Source: Thermoflexus sp042408815 (GTDB taxonomy: Bacteria > Chloroflexota > Anaerolineae > Thermoflexales > Thermoflexaceae). From it: a stretch of DNA of 31,773 nt. A model generated the notes under the pieces. That model searched no databases. It was not told where the DNA came from and saw only the letters and a list, made by a program, of their open reading frames with translations. The stretch is taken from positions 1 to 31,773 of the forward strand of contig NZ_JBHOQR010000020.1 of the NCBI RefSeq assembly GCF_042408815.1. Reading direction: 5' to 3'. The number at the start of each line of letters is the position of its first letter. The stretch's first letter is position 1. Shown here one piece after another: positions 1 through 7,201 of the stretch. The translations under genes and the position numbers were made by a program.

Positions 1-590
1 TCGATCATGTAGCACAGGGCATCGCAGACCTCGCTCAGGTTGTGGGGGGGGATGCTGGTGGCCATCCCCACCGCGATCCCCGAGGCCCCGTTGATCAGCA
101 GCTGCGGCGCCTTCGCCGGCAGCACCACCGGCTCCTTCAACGAACCATCGAAATTGTCCACCCAGTCCACCGTCTCCTTCTCCAGGTCCTCCAGCAGCTC
201 CTCCGCCATCGGCGTCAGCCGTGCCTCCGTATACCGCATCGCCGCCGGCGGATCCCCATCGATGGACCCAAAGTTCCCCTGCCCATCCACCAGGGGATAG
301 CGCATCGTGAACTCCTGGGCCATCCGCGCCAGGGCCTCATACACCGCCATATCCCCATGGGGATGGAATTTCCCCAGCACCTCCCCCACAATCCGGGCCG
401 ACTTCTTGTAAGGAGCGTTCGGATGCAGACCCATCTCATGCATCACATACAGAATCCGGCGCTGCACCGGCTTCAGCCCATCCCGCACATCCGGCAGCGC
501 CCGCGCCACAATCACGCTCATGGCATAAGAGAGATACGCGGTCTTGAGCTGTTCCTCGATGCCCACCGGGATCACGTTCTCCATTGTCAT
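1..590 (-). CDS. gyrA: DNA gyrase subunit A, N-terminal part (cut by window edge)
   Basis: Breakage-reunion subunit of DNA gyrase, which with GyrB introduces negative supercoils using ATP. About 196 codons are visible. From the ATG at 590 the protein reads MTMENVIPVGIEEQLKTAYL, followed by the winged-helix core with KFHPHGD (about residues 74-80) and the active-site tyrosine in AMRYTEARL (Tyr120). The visible end, SGIAVGMATSIPPHNL, is typical of GyrA/ParC. The start is supported by GGGAGG eight bases upstream; a second in-frame ATG lies two codons later. GyrA and ParC cannot be told apart without the C-terminal beta-pinwheel, but GyrA is the default in a genome of this kind. The residue aligned with E. 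coli Ser83 is Met81 and the one aligned with Asp87 is Glu85, an unusual quinolone-pocket combination. Confidence 0.93.
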   Translation of the reverse strand, partial: MTMENVIPVGIEEQLKTAYLSYAMSVIVARALPDVRDGLKPVQRRILYVMHEMGLHPNAPYKKSARIVGEVLGKFHPHGDMAVYEALARMAQEFTMRYPLVDGQGNFGSIDGDPPAAMRYTEARLTPMAEELLEDLEKETVDWVDNFDGSLKEPVVLPAKAPQLLINGASGIAVGMATSIPPHNLSEVCDALCYMI

Positions 591-1047
591 CTACCGGACC
601 TCCCTAAGATCAAGCTGACGCCATTCAAGCCCGCTCCAAGCGGGCGGGGAGGGTTCGCGCGGCCGGGTTCCCATTTCCCCTTTCCATGGCCTGAGGGATG
701 CCGGAAGGGGAGAATTCTCAGGAGTTGGGGAGCCACCTCCGACGCCCCCAACCCATGAAATCTTCCTGAGAGAAGAGAGCCATCGCCCCTAAGGTGAGGC
801 CGATGATCCGGAAGGGGGCCATCCAGAGGGACCCGCGCCGTTCTGGAACCTCCCCAGATACAGCCTCAGTGATTCTACCCGAAGGCATAGGAAGGTGCGA
901 ATTCCATGGGAGGTGGGGCTTATTGGCTGCGGGGGCCGATCCCACTTTCTTTATCCTCACGGGAGGAGACCAGCAGTTTGGGGGCGGGGCGGAGCACTGG
1001 AAGCACCCCAGCCCAATGGAAAAGCCCGGTAACCCGGCAACGCCATG
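591..1047. other. Gene-poor stretch between gyrA and the rplS promoter
   Basis: No convincing gene is present. A 7-bp inverted repeat (GCCCGCT/AGCGGGC, 629-645) lies in the presumed gyrA leader. An 80-codon minus-strand frame at 718-960 has one hydrophobic stretch, but no ribosome binding site at any usable start and no recognisable family. I could not find a clear gyrA promoter here. Confidence 0.6.
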
Positions 1048-1076
1048 TTGTCAGGATCCCCAGTGTTCTTTATAAT
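1048..1076 (+). promoter_or_regulatory. Sigma-70-type promoter for rplS
   Basis: TTGTCA (1048-1053), a 17-base spacer and a perfect TATAAT (1071-1076). Transcription would start near 1083, giving a leader of about 70 bases before rplS. The only downstream gene in range is rplS. Confidence 0.85.
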
Positions 1077-1154
1077 TCTCCCCTGCGTTTATGATCTGTC
1101 TCAAAAGAGAATCCGTGGGGATGGGTGGGAAACTCTCCTGGCGAGGGAGGCAGG

Positions 1155-1574
1155 ATGAGCGATTTAATCCTTCAGCAGCTGGAGCGGGAATGGGTTGCCG
1201 GCCGTTCGGTTCCGGAGCTCCGCCCAGGGGATGTGGTGCGGGTGCATGTTCGGATTCGGGAGGGGGATAAGGAGCGGGTGCAGGTGTTCCAGGGGACGGT
1301 GATCCGCATCCGGGGCAGCGGCACCGGGCGCACCTTCACGGTGCGGCGGATCGCCGCCCATGGGATTGGGGTGGAGCGCACGTTCCCCCTTTACTCCCCC
1401 CGGATCGATCGGATCGAGGTGGTGCGGCATTCCCGGGTTCGCCGGGCCCGGTTGTATTACCTGCGGGAGCGCTTCGGCAAGGCGGCCCGCCTGAAAGAGC
1501 GCCTGATCGCCGCCCCGGAGGCGGCAGAGCTTCCGCCGGAAGAAGCCATGGAGACCCCGGAGGCCGAATCCTGA
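1155..1574 (+). CDS. rplS: Large ribosomal subunit protein bL19
   Basis: bL19, a 50S protein at the subunit interface. The 139-residue product has the family signature: the SH3-like core with PGDVVRVHVRIREG, then VQVFQGTVI, the basic FTVRRIAAHGIGVERTFPL stretch, and RRARLYYLRERFGKAARLKE near the end. The acidic tail after about residue 120 is longer than in the E. coli protein (about 115 residues), as in many non-enterobacterial homologues. ATG 1155 has GGGAGG at 1145-1150, better than the in-frame ATG at 1125. The gene stands alone here, without the rimM-trmD neighbours common in other bacteria, and has its own consensus promoter. Confidence 0.97.
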   Translation: MSDLILQQLEREWVAGRSVPELRPGDVVRVHVRIREGDKERVQVFQGTVIRIRGSGTGRTFTVRRIAAHGIGVERTFPLYSPRIDRIEVVRHSRVRRARLYYLRERFGKAARLKERLIAAPEAAELPPEEAMETPEAES

Positions 1575-1596
1575 TGCTCCCATCGGGCGCCCCACA

Positions 1597-1631
1597 CGGG
1601 CAGGGGCAACCCGTCGGGTCGCCCCTGCCCG
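1597..1631. repeat. GC-rich hairpin downstream of rplS
   Basis: A 16-bp inverted repeat with one mismatch (CGGGCAGGGGC at 1597-1607 pairing with GCCCCTGCCCG at 1621-1631) around a three-base loop. It lies between the convergent ends of rplS and the gene at 1648. There is no T tract, so it may be a bidirectional terminator or a copy of an interspersed palindromic repeat. A related, less perfect motif occurs at about 6630-6655. Confidence 0.6.
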
Positions 1632-1647
1632 ACAGATCGCCTCTACC

Positions 1648-1956
1648 TCATCGACCTTCCAGGCGACGGCGCAGGCGATGGCGCAGATCGCCAGGCCACG
1701 ACTCCGCGGGGCGCTGGGGGCGGCTCTGAACGAGGCGCCGAATCGCAGCGCGAATCTCCTCAGGATCGTAGCCTTCGAGGGAGGCGGCCAGGCGTTGCAG
1801 GAGCTGCTGTTCCTCGGGCGAAAGGGAGCGGCCGATCTCCTGATCCAGCTGGGTCAGCGCCAGCAGCAGCGCCCGCTCGTCTTCCGAGAGGTCCGGCAAT
1901 CGTTCCAGAAGACGCCGAATCGCCTCGGGGGGGATCGCGGATTCCGATAGGCTCAC
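1648..1956 (-). CDS. Small conserved-looking hypothetical protein
   Basis: I do not recognise this 102-residue protein. It is predicted entirely helical and highly charged, with an acidic, Leu-rich N-terminal two-thirds (LLERLPDLSEDERALLLALT, then LSPEEQQLLQRLA) and a basic C-terminus ending RHRLRRRLEGR. There is no signal peptide, membrane segment or cysteine. The GTG start at 1956 is chosen because AAGGAGG lies five to six bases upstream. The opposite strand also carries an open frame, but it lacks such a site. A small regulatory or nucleoprotein-binding role is conceivable from the charge pattern, but nothing visible proves it. Confidence 0.65.
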   Translation of the reverse strand: MSLSESAIPPEAIRRLLERLPDLSEDERALLLALTQLDQEIGRSLSPEEQQLLQRLAASLEGYDPEEIRAAIRRLVQSRPQRPAESWPGDLRHRLRRRLEGR

Positions 1957-2092
1957 GGATCCTCCTTGGGGGGAGGGGTGGGTTTCACTGCCCTGCTCTG
2001 CTCATGTTATACCGATTTCGTTCCGTGACTCGACGTTCCCACACGTCCATGGATCCCACTCCCGGTTGCCCACTAATGGAAAGCCGTGCTCG

Positions 2093-3451
2093 CTATTTCG
2101 GCTCCCGAATCGGACGCAGTGCGGATTCCACAATGTAAACCGGCATCCCGCCAATCATGCAGGATGAGCCGATTCGCTGCCGGCACAATGCCCCGGGAAG
2201 TTCCACGCGATACCGAGATCCAGTGCTCTCTAAGGGGATGGGATTTCCCATCCCATCCATGGCGCCCCGCAACTTCCCCTGCCGTTCCAGAGTGATAGCT
2301 TGAGGCCGGGGGGAGCGGGACCAGGCGATCCAGACCCTTCCGTCCAGCTTCTGAACTTCCACCACGGTCACGGAATCCCGGCGGATCAGGCGGGCATGGA
2401 TGGCATCGGCCAGGACCCGGATGGCCACCCGATACGCGTGGAATGCGGGGCGCGGCGAGCCGTCCTCCCGCACAAGGCCGAAGGGCTCGGGGTTAGCCCA
2501 GTGGTCCGTGGGGTTGTCGATCAGCTTGTAGATCGCCACCCGTTCGGCCCCCGCGGCGAAAGCCAGGGCAATGGCCTGGCCGATGAAAGCGGCCTGCTCT
2601 TCCAGGGCGACCCGGAACATGGCATGGGGAACCGGCCAGGACGGATCTTCAGAAGGCGCGGCGTTGGTCTCCGTCAGCCAGATGGGCTTGTCGAAACCGT
2701 GGGCCTGCATCCGCTCATGGTGCCAGCGGATCAGGTTGTAGAGACTGTCCGGGTTGAAATAGAGGTTGACGCAGAGGCCGTCAAAATACTCGTTGTAACG
2801 AGGCGCCTCCGGATCGCGGTCCAGGGCCTCCAGAAAGCGCTCAAAGTAGGGCCGGCGTCCATATACGACATCCCACCAGTAGGTGAAGGCCCCAAGGAGC
2901 ACCCGGTTCTCCCGGTTCAATCCTTTTAGGGTGCGATAGGATACCCGCAGCAGGCGGACCAGATCCGCTTCCGTTCCGCCCCATGTGTAGCCCGGGTAAG
3001 AGGGATCCCAGATGTCCGGTTCGTTCCAGATGATCCACGTGCGGATGTAGGGATACGTGGTAGCCAGGCGGCGTAGGAAAGCGGCCCACCAGTTCTCCGG
3101 GCGGCTCTCCTCCTCGTAGAGGCCTCTCGGAACACCTGGGACTTGCGGGTCGGCCCGGGCCCACTGGGGGGTCCCCAGCACAAGGGCGACGATCTCCCGC
3201 CCGGCCCGATGCTCTGCCTCCAACCGTTCCGCTGGCCACGGCGGGTTCCAGTCCTCCGGGCCATTCGGCTGGATCTCATGCCAGGCGAAGCGCACCCGCG
3301 TCCAGGCGACGCCCAGCTCGGCGGCGCGTTCGGGGGCTTCTGGGGATTCCACCACGCCGAACCGGGGATCCGGCGGCGCGGCGGCCAGAAGGAGGGATCC
3401 CAGGAGGGCGAGGACCGTGTGTTTCCGACTATAACACATCTGTGACCTCAT
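2093..3451 (-). CDS. Secreted clan-A glycoside-hydrolase-like protein
   Basis: About 452 residues with an N-terminal export signal (basic SRKH, then VLALLGSLLLAAAPP) and a (beta/alpha)8 glycoside hydrolase core. Two clan GH-A catalytic sites are visible: WIIWNEPDIW, with Glu144 as the likely acid/base, and IWLTETNAAP, with Glu261 as the likely nucleophile. The layout resembles GH5, GH39 or related families, but the substrate cannot be read from the sequence. The protein would act outside the membrane on a beta-linked glycan. The ATG at 3451 overlaps the 3' end of the dGTPase-like gene by 23 bases, which suggests translational coupling; an ATG at 3439 in the same frame gives a more usual short n-region. 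No carbohydrate-binding module is obvious. Confidence 0.8.
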   Translation of the reverse strand: MRSQMCYSRKHTVLALLGSLLLAAAPPDPRFGVVESPEAPERAAELGVAWTRVRFAWHEIQPNGPEDWNPPWPAERLEAEHRAGREIVALVLGTPQWARADPQVPGVPRGLYEEESRPENWWAAFLRRLATTYPYIRTWIIWNEPDIWDPSYPGYTWGGTEADLVRLLRVSYRTLKGLNRENRVLLGAFTYWWDVVYGRRPYFERFLEALDRDPEAPRYNEYFDGLCVNLYFNPDSLYNLIRWHHERMQAHGFDKPIWLTETNAAPSEDPSWPVPHAMFRVALEEQAAFIGQAIALAFAAGAERVAIYKLIDNPTDHWANPEPFGLVREDGSPRPAFHAYRVAIRVLADAIHARLIRRDSVTVVEVQKLDGRVWIAWSRSPRPQAITLERQGKLRGAMDGMGNPIPLESTGSRYRVELPGALCRQRIGSSCMIGGMPVYIVESALRPIREPK

Positions 3452-4580
3452 ACAGGCGGCGGTATTCTTCGAGGGCGAAGCGATCGGTCATCCCGGCGAT
3501 GTAATCGCAGACCACCCGATGGAGAGTACCTTCCTCCCGGATGCGATCTTGAACCCAGTAGGGGAGCTGTTCGGGCTCCTCAATGTAGGCCCGGAAGAGC
3601 CCCTCAAGGATACGCTCCGCCTTGGCCTGCATGCGCACGACATAAGGGTGGCGGTAGAGGCGCCGGTAGAGGAACGCCTTCAGCTCCTGGACCTTTCCGG
3701 CCATGGCCTCCGAGAACCCGGCCAGGGGAACGGGATGATCTCGGATCTCATCGGGGGAGCGGGGCTGGAGCGCCTGTAGACGCCGATCGGTGGCGGTAAT
3801 CACGTCCGTCACCATCATCCCGATGAGCCGACGCACCAGCCGGTAACGGATCAGGTCGTTGAACCCCTTCCCATCCCAGCCGATGGCGCGCTGGAGCTCC
3901 TCCCAGAGCACAAGGCCATCGAGATCCTCCGGGCGGATCAGGCCGGCGCGCAGGCCGTCGTCCAGATCGTGGGCGGTGTAGGCCAGCTCGTCGGCGACGT
4001 TGGCGATCTGGCCCTCCAAAGTGGGGCGGCGGTGGGGTTCGAAATCACGGATCATGGGATGATCGTATTCCGTCTCGTGCTTGACCAGCCCCTCCAGCAC
4101 CTCGTAGGTGAGGTTCAGGCCGCGGAACTCAGGGTAGCGGCGCTCAAGATGGGTCACGATGCGGTAGGACTGGGCATTGTGCTCGAAGCCTCCGTGGTCC
4201 CGCATCAGGCGGTCCAGGGCTTGTTCCCCGGCGTGGCCGAAAGGGGGGTGGCCCAGGTCGTGGGCCAAACAGATGGCCTCCACCAGATCCTCATTGACCC
4301 CCAGGGCCCGGGCGATGGTCCGCCCGATCTGCGCCACCTCCAGGGTGTGGGTGAGGCGGGTTCGATAGTAATCTCCCTCAGTGACGATAAAGACCTGGGT
4401 TTTATGCTTCAGGCGGCGGAAGGCGGTCGTATGGAGGATGCGATCCCGATCCCGCTGGAAGGCGGTGCGGTAAGCGTGTTCCGGCTCCGGATACTGGCGG
4501 CCCCGGCTGAGCCGGCTGCGCTGGGCGTAAGGGGCCAGGATCTGATCTTCCAGGGCCTCAAGATCTTTGCGGGTGCGCAT
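3429..4580 (-). CDS. dgt: Deoxyguanosinetriphosphate triphosphohydrolase-like HD protein
   Basis: HD-superfamily phosphohydrolase of the Dgt type, which splits dNTPs into deoxynucleosides and triphosphate and so helps set the dNTP pool. The start has the typical YAQRSRLSRGR region. Metal ligands are visible as His78 in RLTHTLEVAQ, the His107-Asp108 pair in LAHDLGHPPFGHAGE, and a later Asp around YTAHDLDDGL. Family context: FEHNAQSYRIV and a helical C-terminal half. At 383 residues it matches the short, cytosolic dGTPase-like subclass. The start is uncertain: the frame is open to a TTG at 4622, with ATGs at 4592 and 4580. I chose 4580 because GGAG lies six bases upstream. It lies 72 bases after thrS and overlaps the glycosidase-like gene. 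Confidence 0.92.
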   Translation of the reverse strand: MRTRKDLEALEDQILAPYAQRSRLSRGRQYPEPEHAYRTAFQRDRDRILHTTAFRRLKHKTQVFIVTEGDYYRTRLTHTLEVAQIGRTIARALGVNEDLVEAICLAHDLGHPPFGHAGEQALDRLMRDHGGFEHNAQSYRIVTHLERRYPEFRGLNLTYEVLEGLVKHETEYDHPMIRDFEPHRRPTLEGQIANVADELAYTAHDLDDGLRAGLIRPEDLDGLVLWEELQRAIGWDGKGFNDLIRYRLVRRLIGMMVTDVITATDRRLQALQPRSPDEIRDHPVPLAGFSEAMAGKVQELKAFLYRRLYRHPYVVRMQAKAERILEGLFRAYIEEPEQLPYWVQDRIREEGTLHRVVCDYIAGMTDRFALEEYRRLYEVTDVL

Positions 4581-4652
4581 CCCGGGCTCCATGGCGAAGA
4601 ATGCGGAAGGCCTCGCCCCCAAGCTCCCGGGAAGGGGGCGGGCGCGGGGACC

Positions 4653-6443
4653 TCACAGGCCGCGGCGAGCGCGAATGGCCTCCAGCGCGCGGTTCAGGAA
4701 CGCCTCCAGGCTCATCGCCCCCAGGTCCTCCCCGGTGCGCAGGCGCACTGCCACCGCGCCCGCGGCCTGCTCCCGGTCTCCCACGATCAGCATATAAGGG
4801 ACTTTTTGCAGTTGGGCATCCCGGATCTTGGCCTGCATCCGCTCGCTCCGGTCGTCCACCTCCACCCGCAGGCCCGCTTCCCGGAGCCTGACTCCGATCG
4901 CCTGGGCGTAGGAGACGTGGCGGTCGGTGATGGGGATGACCACCGCCTGGACGGGGGCCAGCCAGACCGGGAAGGCGCCGGCGTAGTGCTCCGTCAGGAT
5001 GCCGATGAAGCGCTCGAAGGAGCCGAAGATCGCCCGGTGGATCATCACCGGCCGCTTGGGCGTTCCATCCCGATCCATATACTCTAACTCGAACCGCTCC
5101 GGCATCTGGAAGTCCAGCTGCACCGTGGCCAGCTGCCAGTCGCGGCCGATGGCGTCCTTCACCTGAACGTCGATTTTGGGCCCGTAGAAGGCCCCCTCGC
5201 CCTCCTTCAGGCCGTATTCAATCCCGCGCTGCTCCAGGGCCTGTCGAAGCGCCTCCTCCGCGATCTCCCACAGCTTCGGGTCTCCCATCGCCTTGGGAGG
5301 CTTCGTGCTCAGGAAGAACTCCGGCTGGAAATCGAAGATGCGATAGAAACTGTAGATCAGATCCAGCACGCCGTCGATCTCCTGCAGGATCTGATCGGGC
5401 CGGCAGTAGATATGGGCGTCGTCCATGGTGATCTGCCGCACCCGCAGCATCCCGTGGAGGGTCCCCGAACGCTCGAAGCGGTGGAGCCGGCCGATCTCGT
5501 TCAGCCGCAGCGGGAGATCCCGATAGGAGCGCAAACGGGAGCGATAGATGATCGTGGACTCAGGGCAGTTCATCGGCTTGAGGGAGAACTCCTGCCCCTC
5601 CACCTCCAGCAGGAACATGTTCTCCTTGTAATGCTCCCAATGGCCGGACTGTTCCCACAGTTTCCGGTGGACCAGGATGGGCGTGGAGATCTCCTGGTAG
5701 CCCCGGCGATCGTGTTCCTCCCGCCACAGCCGCTCCAACTCGCGGAAGATGATCATGCCCTTCGGGTGCCAGAACGGGGCGCCTGGCGCGATCTCGTGGA
5801 AGGAGAAGAGATCCAGCTCCCGGCCCAGGCGCCGGTGGTCGCGTTTTTTGGCTTCCTCCAGCCGCCAGAGATACTGCTCCAGCTGCTCCGGCGTCTCCCA
5901 TGCAGTCCCGTAGATACGCTGGAGCATCGGACGGCGCTCATCGCCGCGCCAGTAGGCCCCGGCCACGTGGAGCAGCTTGAAAGCCCGGGGGTGGATCTGG
6001 CCGGTGCGCTCCACGTGCGGCCCCCGACACAGGTCCTCGAAGGTATCGTGCCGATAGGTGGTGAGGACCGGGCGCTGGCCGGGGGGGAGCGGGTTGCCGT
6101 ATTCATCCGTCCCGCGCTGGAGGATGTCCTCGATCAGCTCCAACTTGTAGGGCTGGTCTCGGAACAGGGCCCGGGCCTCCTCGGGGGTGACCTCCCGGCG
6201 GATGAAGGGATGATCCCCTGCGATGATCTCCCGCATCCGCGCCTCGATCCGCTCCAGGTCCTCCGGCGTCAGCGGGCGGGGCAGGTCGAAGTCATAGTAG
6301 AAGCCGTCCTCGATGGGCGGACCGATTCCCAGCTTGCCCTCGGGGAACATCTCTAGGACCGCCTGGGCCATGATGTGAGCGCACGAGTGACGGATCCGGT
6401 AGAGCCATGTGTCCTGGTAGGGCACGATCTTCTTCTGCGGCAT
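4653..6443 (-). CDS. thrS: Threonyl-tRNA synthetase lacking the TGS domain
   Basis: Charges tRNA-Thr with threonine. The 596-residue protein starts almost directly in the editing (N2) domain: HSCAHIMAQAV supplies the HxxxH pair (His19, His23) and LCRGPHVERTG the Cys-His pair that hydrolyses Ser-tRNA-Thr. The class II core follows, with FSLKPMNCPES (zinc Cys), SGTLHGMLRVRQIT (motif 2 and zinc His), MIHRAIFGSFERF (zinc His, motif 3), and then the anticodon-binding domain from about residue 495. The ubiquitin-like TGS domain that occupies about 60 residues in E. coli ThrS is missing. The ATG at 6443 has GAGGAGG seven bases upstream; the open frame continues to 6602, but that stretch is the T-box leader and does not encode TGS. 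Regulated by the T-box at 6525-6760. Confidence 0.97.
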   Translation of the reverse strand: MPQKKIVPYQDTWLYRIRHSCAHIMAQAVLEMFPEGKLGIGPPIEDGFYYDFDLPRPLTPEDLERIEARMREIIAGDHPFIRREVTPEEARALFRDQPYKLELIEDILQRGTDEYGNPLPPGQRPVLTTYRHDTFEDLCRGPHVERTGQIHPRAFKLLHVAGAYWRGDERRPMLQRIYGTAWETPEQLEQYLWRLEEAKKRDHRRLGRELDLFSFHEIAPGAPFWHPKGMIIFRELERLWREEHDRRGYQEISTPILVHRKLWEQSGHWEHYKENMFLLEVEGQEFSLKPMNCPESTIIYRSRLRSYRDLPLRLNEIGRLHRFERSGTLHGMLRVRQITMDDAHIYCRPDQILQEIDGVLDLIYSFYRIFDFQPEFFLSTKPPKAMGDPKLWEIAEEALRQALEQRGIEYGLKEGEGAFYGPKIDVQVKDAIGRDWQLATVQLDFQMPERFELEYMDRDGTPKRPVMIHRAIFGSFERFIGILTEHYAGAFPVWLAPVQAVVIPITDRHVSYAQAIGVRLREAGLRVEVDDRSERMQAKIRDAQLQKVPYMLIVGDREQAAGAVAVRLRTGEDLGAMSLEAFLNRALEAIRARRGL

Positions 6444-6524
6444 CCGGAGCCTCCTCAAAGGGTCTGCAAGGGCCGGAAATCCTGGGTTGCGCCCGGTTCG
6501 GGGAGGGCCATGGCGATCCGGTCG

Positions 6525-6564
6525 AAAAAAACGCGCCTCCCGTCCCATCGGGACGGGAGGCGCG
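6525..6564 (-). terminator. Intrinsic terminator of the thrS T-box
   Basis: A 15-bp GC-rich stem (6564 down to 6532, three-base loop) followed by seven T residues (6531-6525) on the minus strand. It starts seven bases after the T-box sequence, so its 5' arm can be competed for by the antiterminator. This is the transcription switch for thrS. Confidence 0.93.
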
Positions 6565-6760
6565 GACCTCCCGCGGTTCCACCCCATTTCGACCGCGCCC
6601 ACCGCGCGATCGCCCTCTCCGCCCGTTAACGGGGGCAGGCCGTCCGCCCCTACCCCGGCCGTGCCGGATCGGAGCGACCCCTCCGGGGTGGTGTCCTCCC
6701 GGCCTCCACGACGGACCCTCCCAGCCGGCCGAGGCCCGCGCTCTGGCGTGGAGGGATCGG
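6525..6760 (-). ncRNA. T-box leader (tRNA-sensing riboswitch) of thrS
   Basis: The minus strand carries a near-perfect T-box sequence, GGGGTGGAACCGCGG (6585 to 6571), matching the known consensus AGGGTGGNACCGCG, followed at once by an intrinsic terminator. By the known mechanism, uncharged tRNA-Thr pairs with the specifier codon and with the T-box bulge, stabilising an antiterminator. Upstream stem-loops include CCTCCACG/CGTGGAGG and a CCCC-GGA-GGGG hairpin. An ACC (Thr) codon followed by A at 6692-6690 is a plausible specifier, but that assignment is tentative. The 5' limit is estimated. Confidence 0.88.
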
Positions 6761-6793
6761 AAGGACGTGTCCCCTTCCTCGGGTTTCTGAAGG

Positions 6794-6867
6794 TGGGCGG
6801 TAGAGGACTCGAACCTCTGACCTCCGCGTTGTCAACACGGCGCTCTCACCACCTGAGCTAACCGCCC
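6794..6867 (-). tRNA. tRNA-Val (anticodon GAC)
   Basis: Complete cloverleaf on the minus strand. The acceptor is GGGCGGT/ACCGCCC with discriminator A. The D arm is GCTC/GAGC. The anticodon arm CCGTG-TTGACAA-CGCGG has one non-canonical pair in the stem and reads anticodon GAC (Val, codon GUC). The T arm is AGAGG-TTCGAGT-CCTCT. The full 3' CCA is not encoded (ACC then T). The gene lies on the same strand as thrS, with no obvious terminator in between. Confidence 0.96.
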
Positions 6868-6879
6868 ATCTCAATTAAA

Positions 6880-6908
6880 ATTATATCGGGAAGAAGCACA
6901 AGGAGCAA
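6880..6908 (-). promoter_or_regulatory. Promoter upstream of tRNA-Val (and perhaps thrS)
   Basis: On the minus strand: TTGCTC (6908-6903), 17 bases, perfect TATAAT (6885-6880), then 12 bases to the tRNA 5' end. No other AT-rich -10 element is visible between the tRNA and the T-box, so this may also supply the thrS transcript. Confidence 0.8.
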
Positions 6909-7201
6909 GGACCGTTCCAGGACTTTCCGGTCGCGCCTCGGGCTGTCTTGAGGACATCCGCCTGATGAAAGAAGAGCGCTACCCCTACGCCCACCCGGCC
7001 ATCAGCGCCCTGACGGATGAGGCGTTCCGCAGGCGGCCTCTGCCCGCCTTCGTCTACCGGGTTTTTCGGGAAAGGGAGGGGGGTACGGGAGACGGTGTAC
7101 GTGGCCTGAGGCGTCGCTCCTTCCCGGGAGAGGCGGATCCTTCAGACGGGGCGGCGTGGCCCACCTTTTGGGAGGAGATCCCCTTCCTGCGACCGCCGTC
7201 T
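6909..7201. other. Stretch between the tRNA-Val promoter and the RCK operon end
   Basis: No supported gene. An 84-codon plus-strand frame from 6965 begins with a protein-like 40 residues (MKEERYPYAHPAISAL and on), then turns into low-quality sequence that runs into the operon end. GAGGA lies about ten bases before its ATG. It could be a remnant of a truncated gene, but I do not recognise it. Confidence 0.5.

Noticed and set aside
42..758. 238-codon plus-strand frame over gyrA
   Set aside because: Antisense shadow of gyrA; His/Pro/Arg-rich composition typical of reversed GC-rich codons.
718..960. 80-codon minus-strand frame with a hydrophobic stretch upstream of gyrA
   Set aside because: No ribosome site at usable starts, composition unlike neighbours before the last 35 codons, and no recognisable family.
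2000..2050. Possible promoter (TATAAC) for the small protein at 1648-1956
   Set aside because: No -35 at acceptable spacing.
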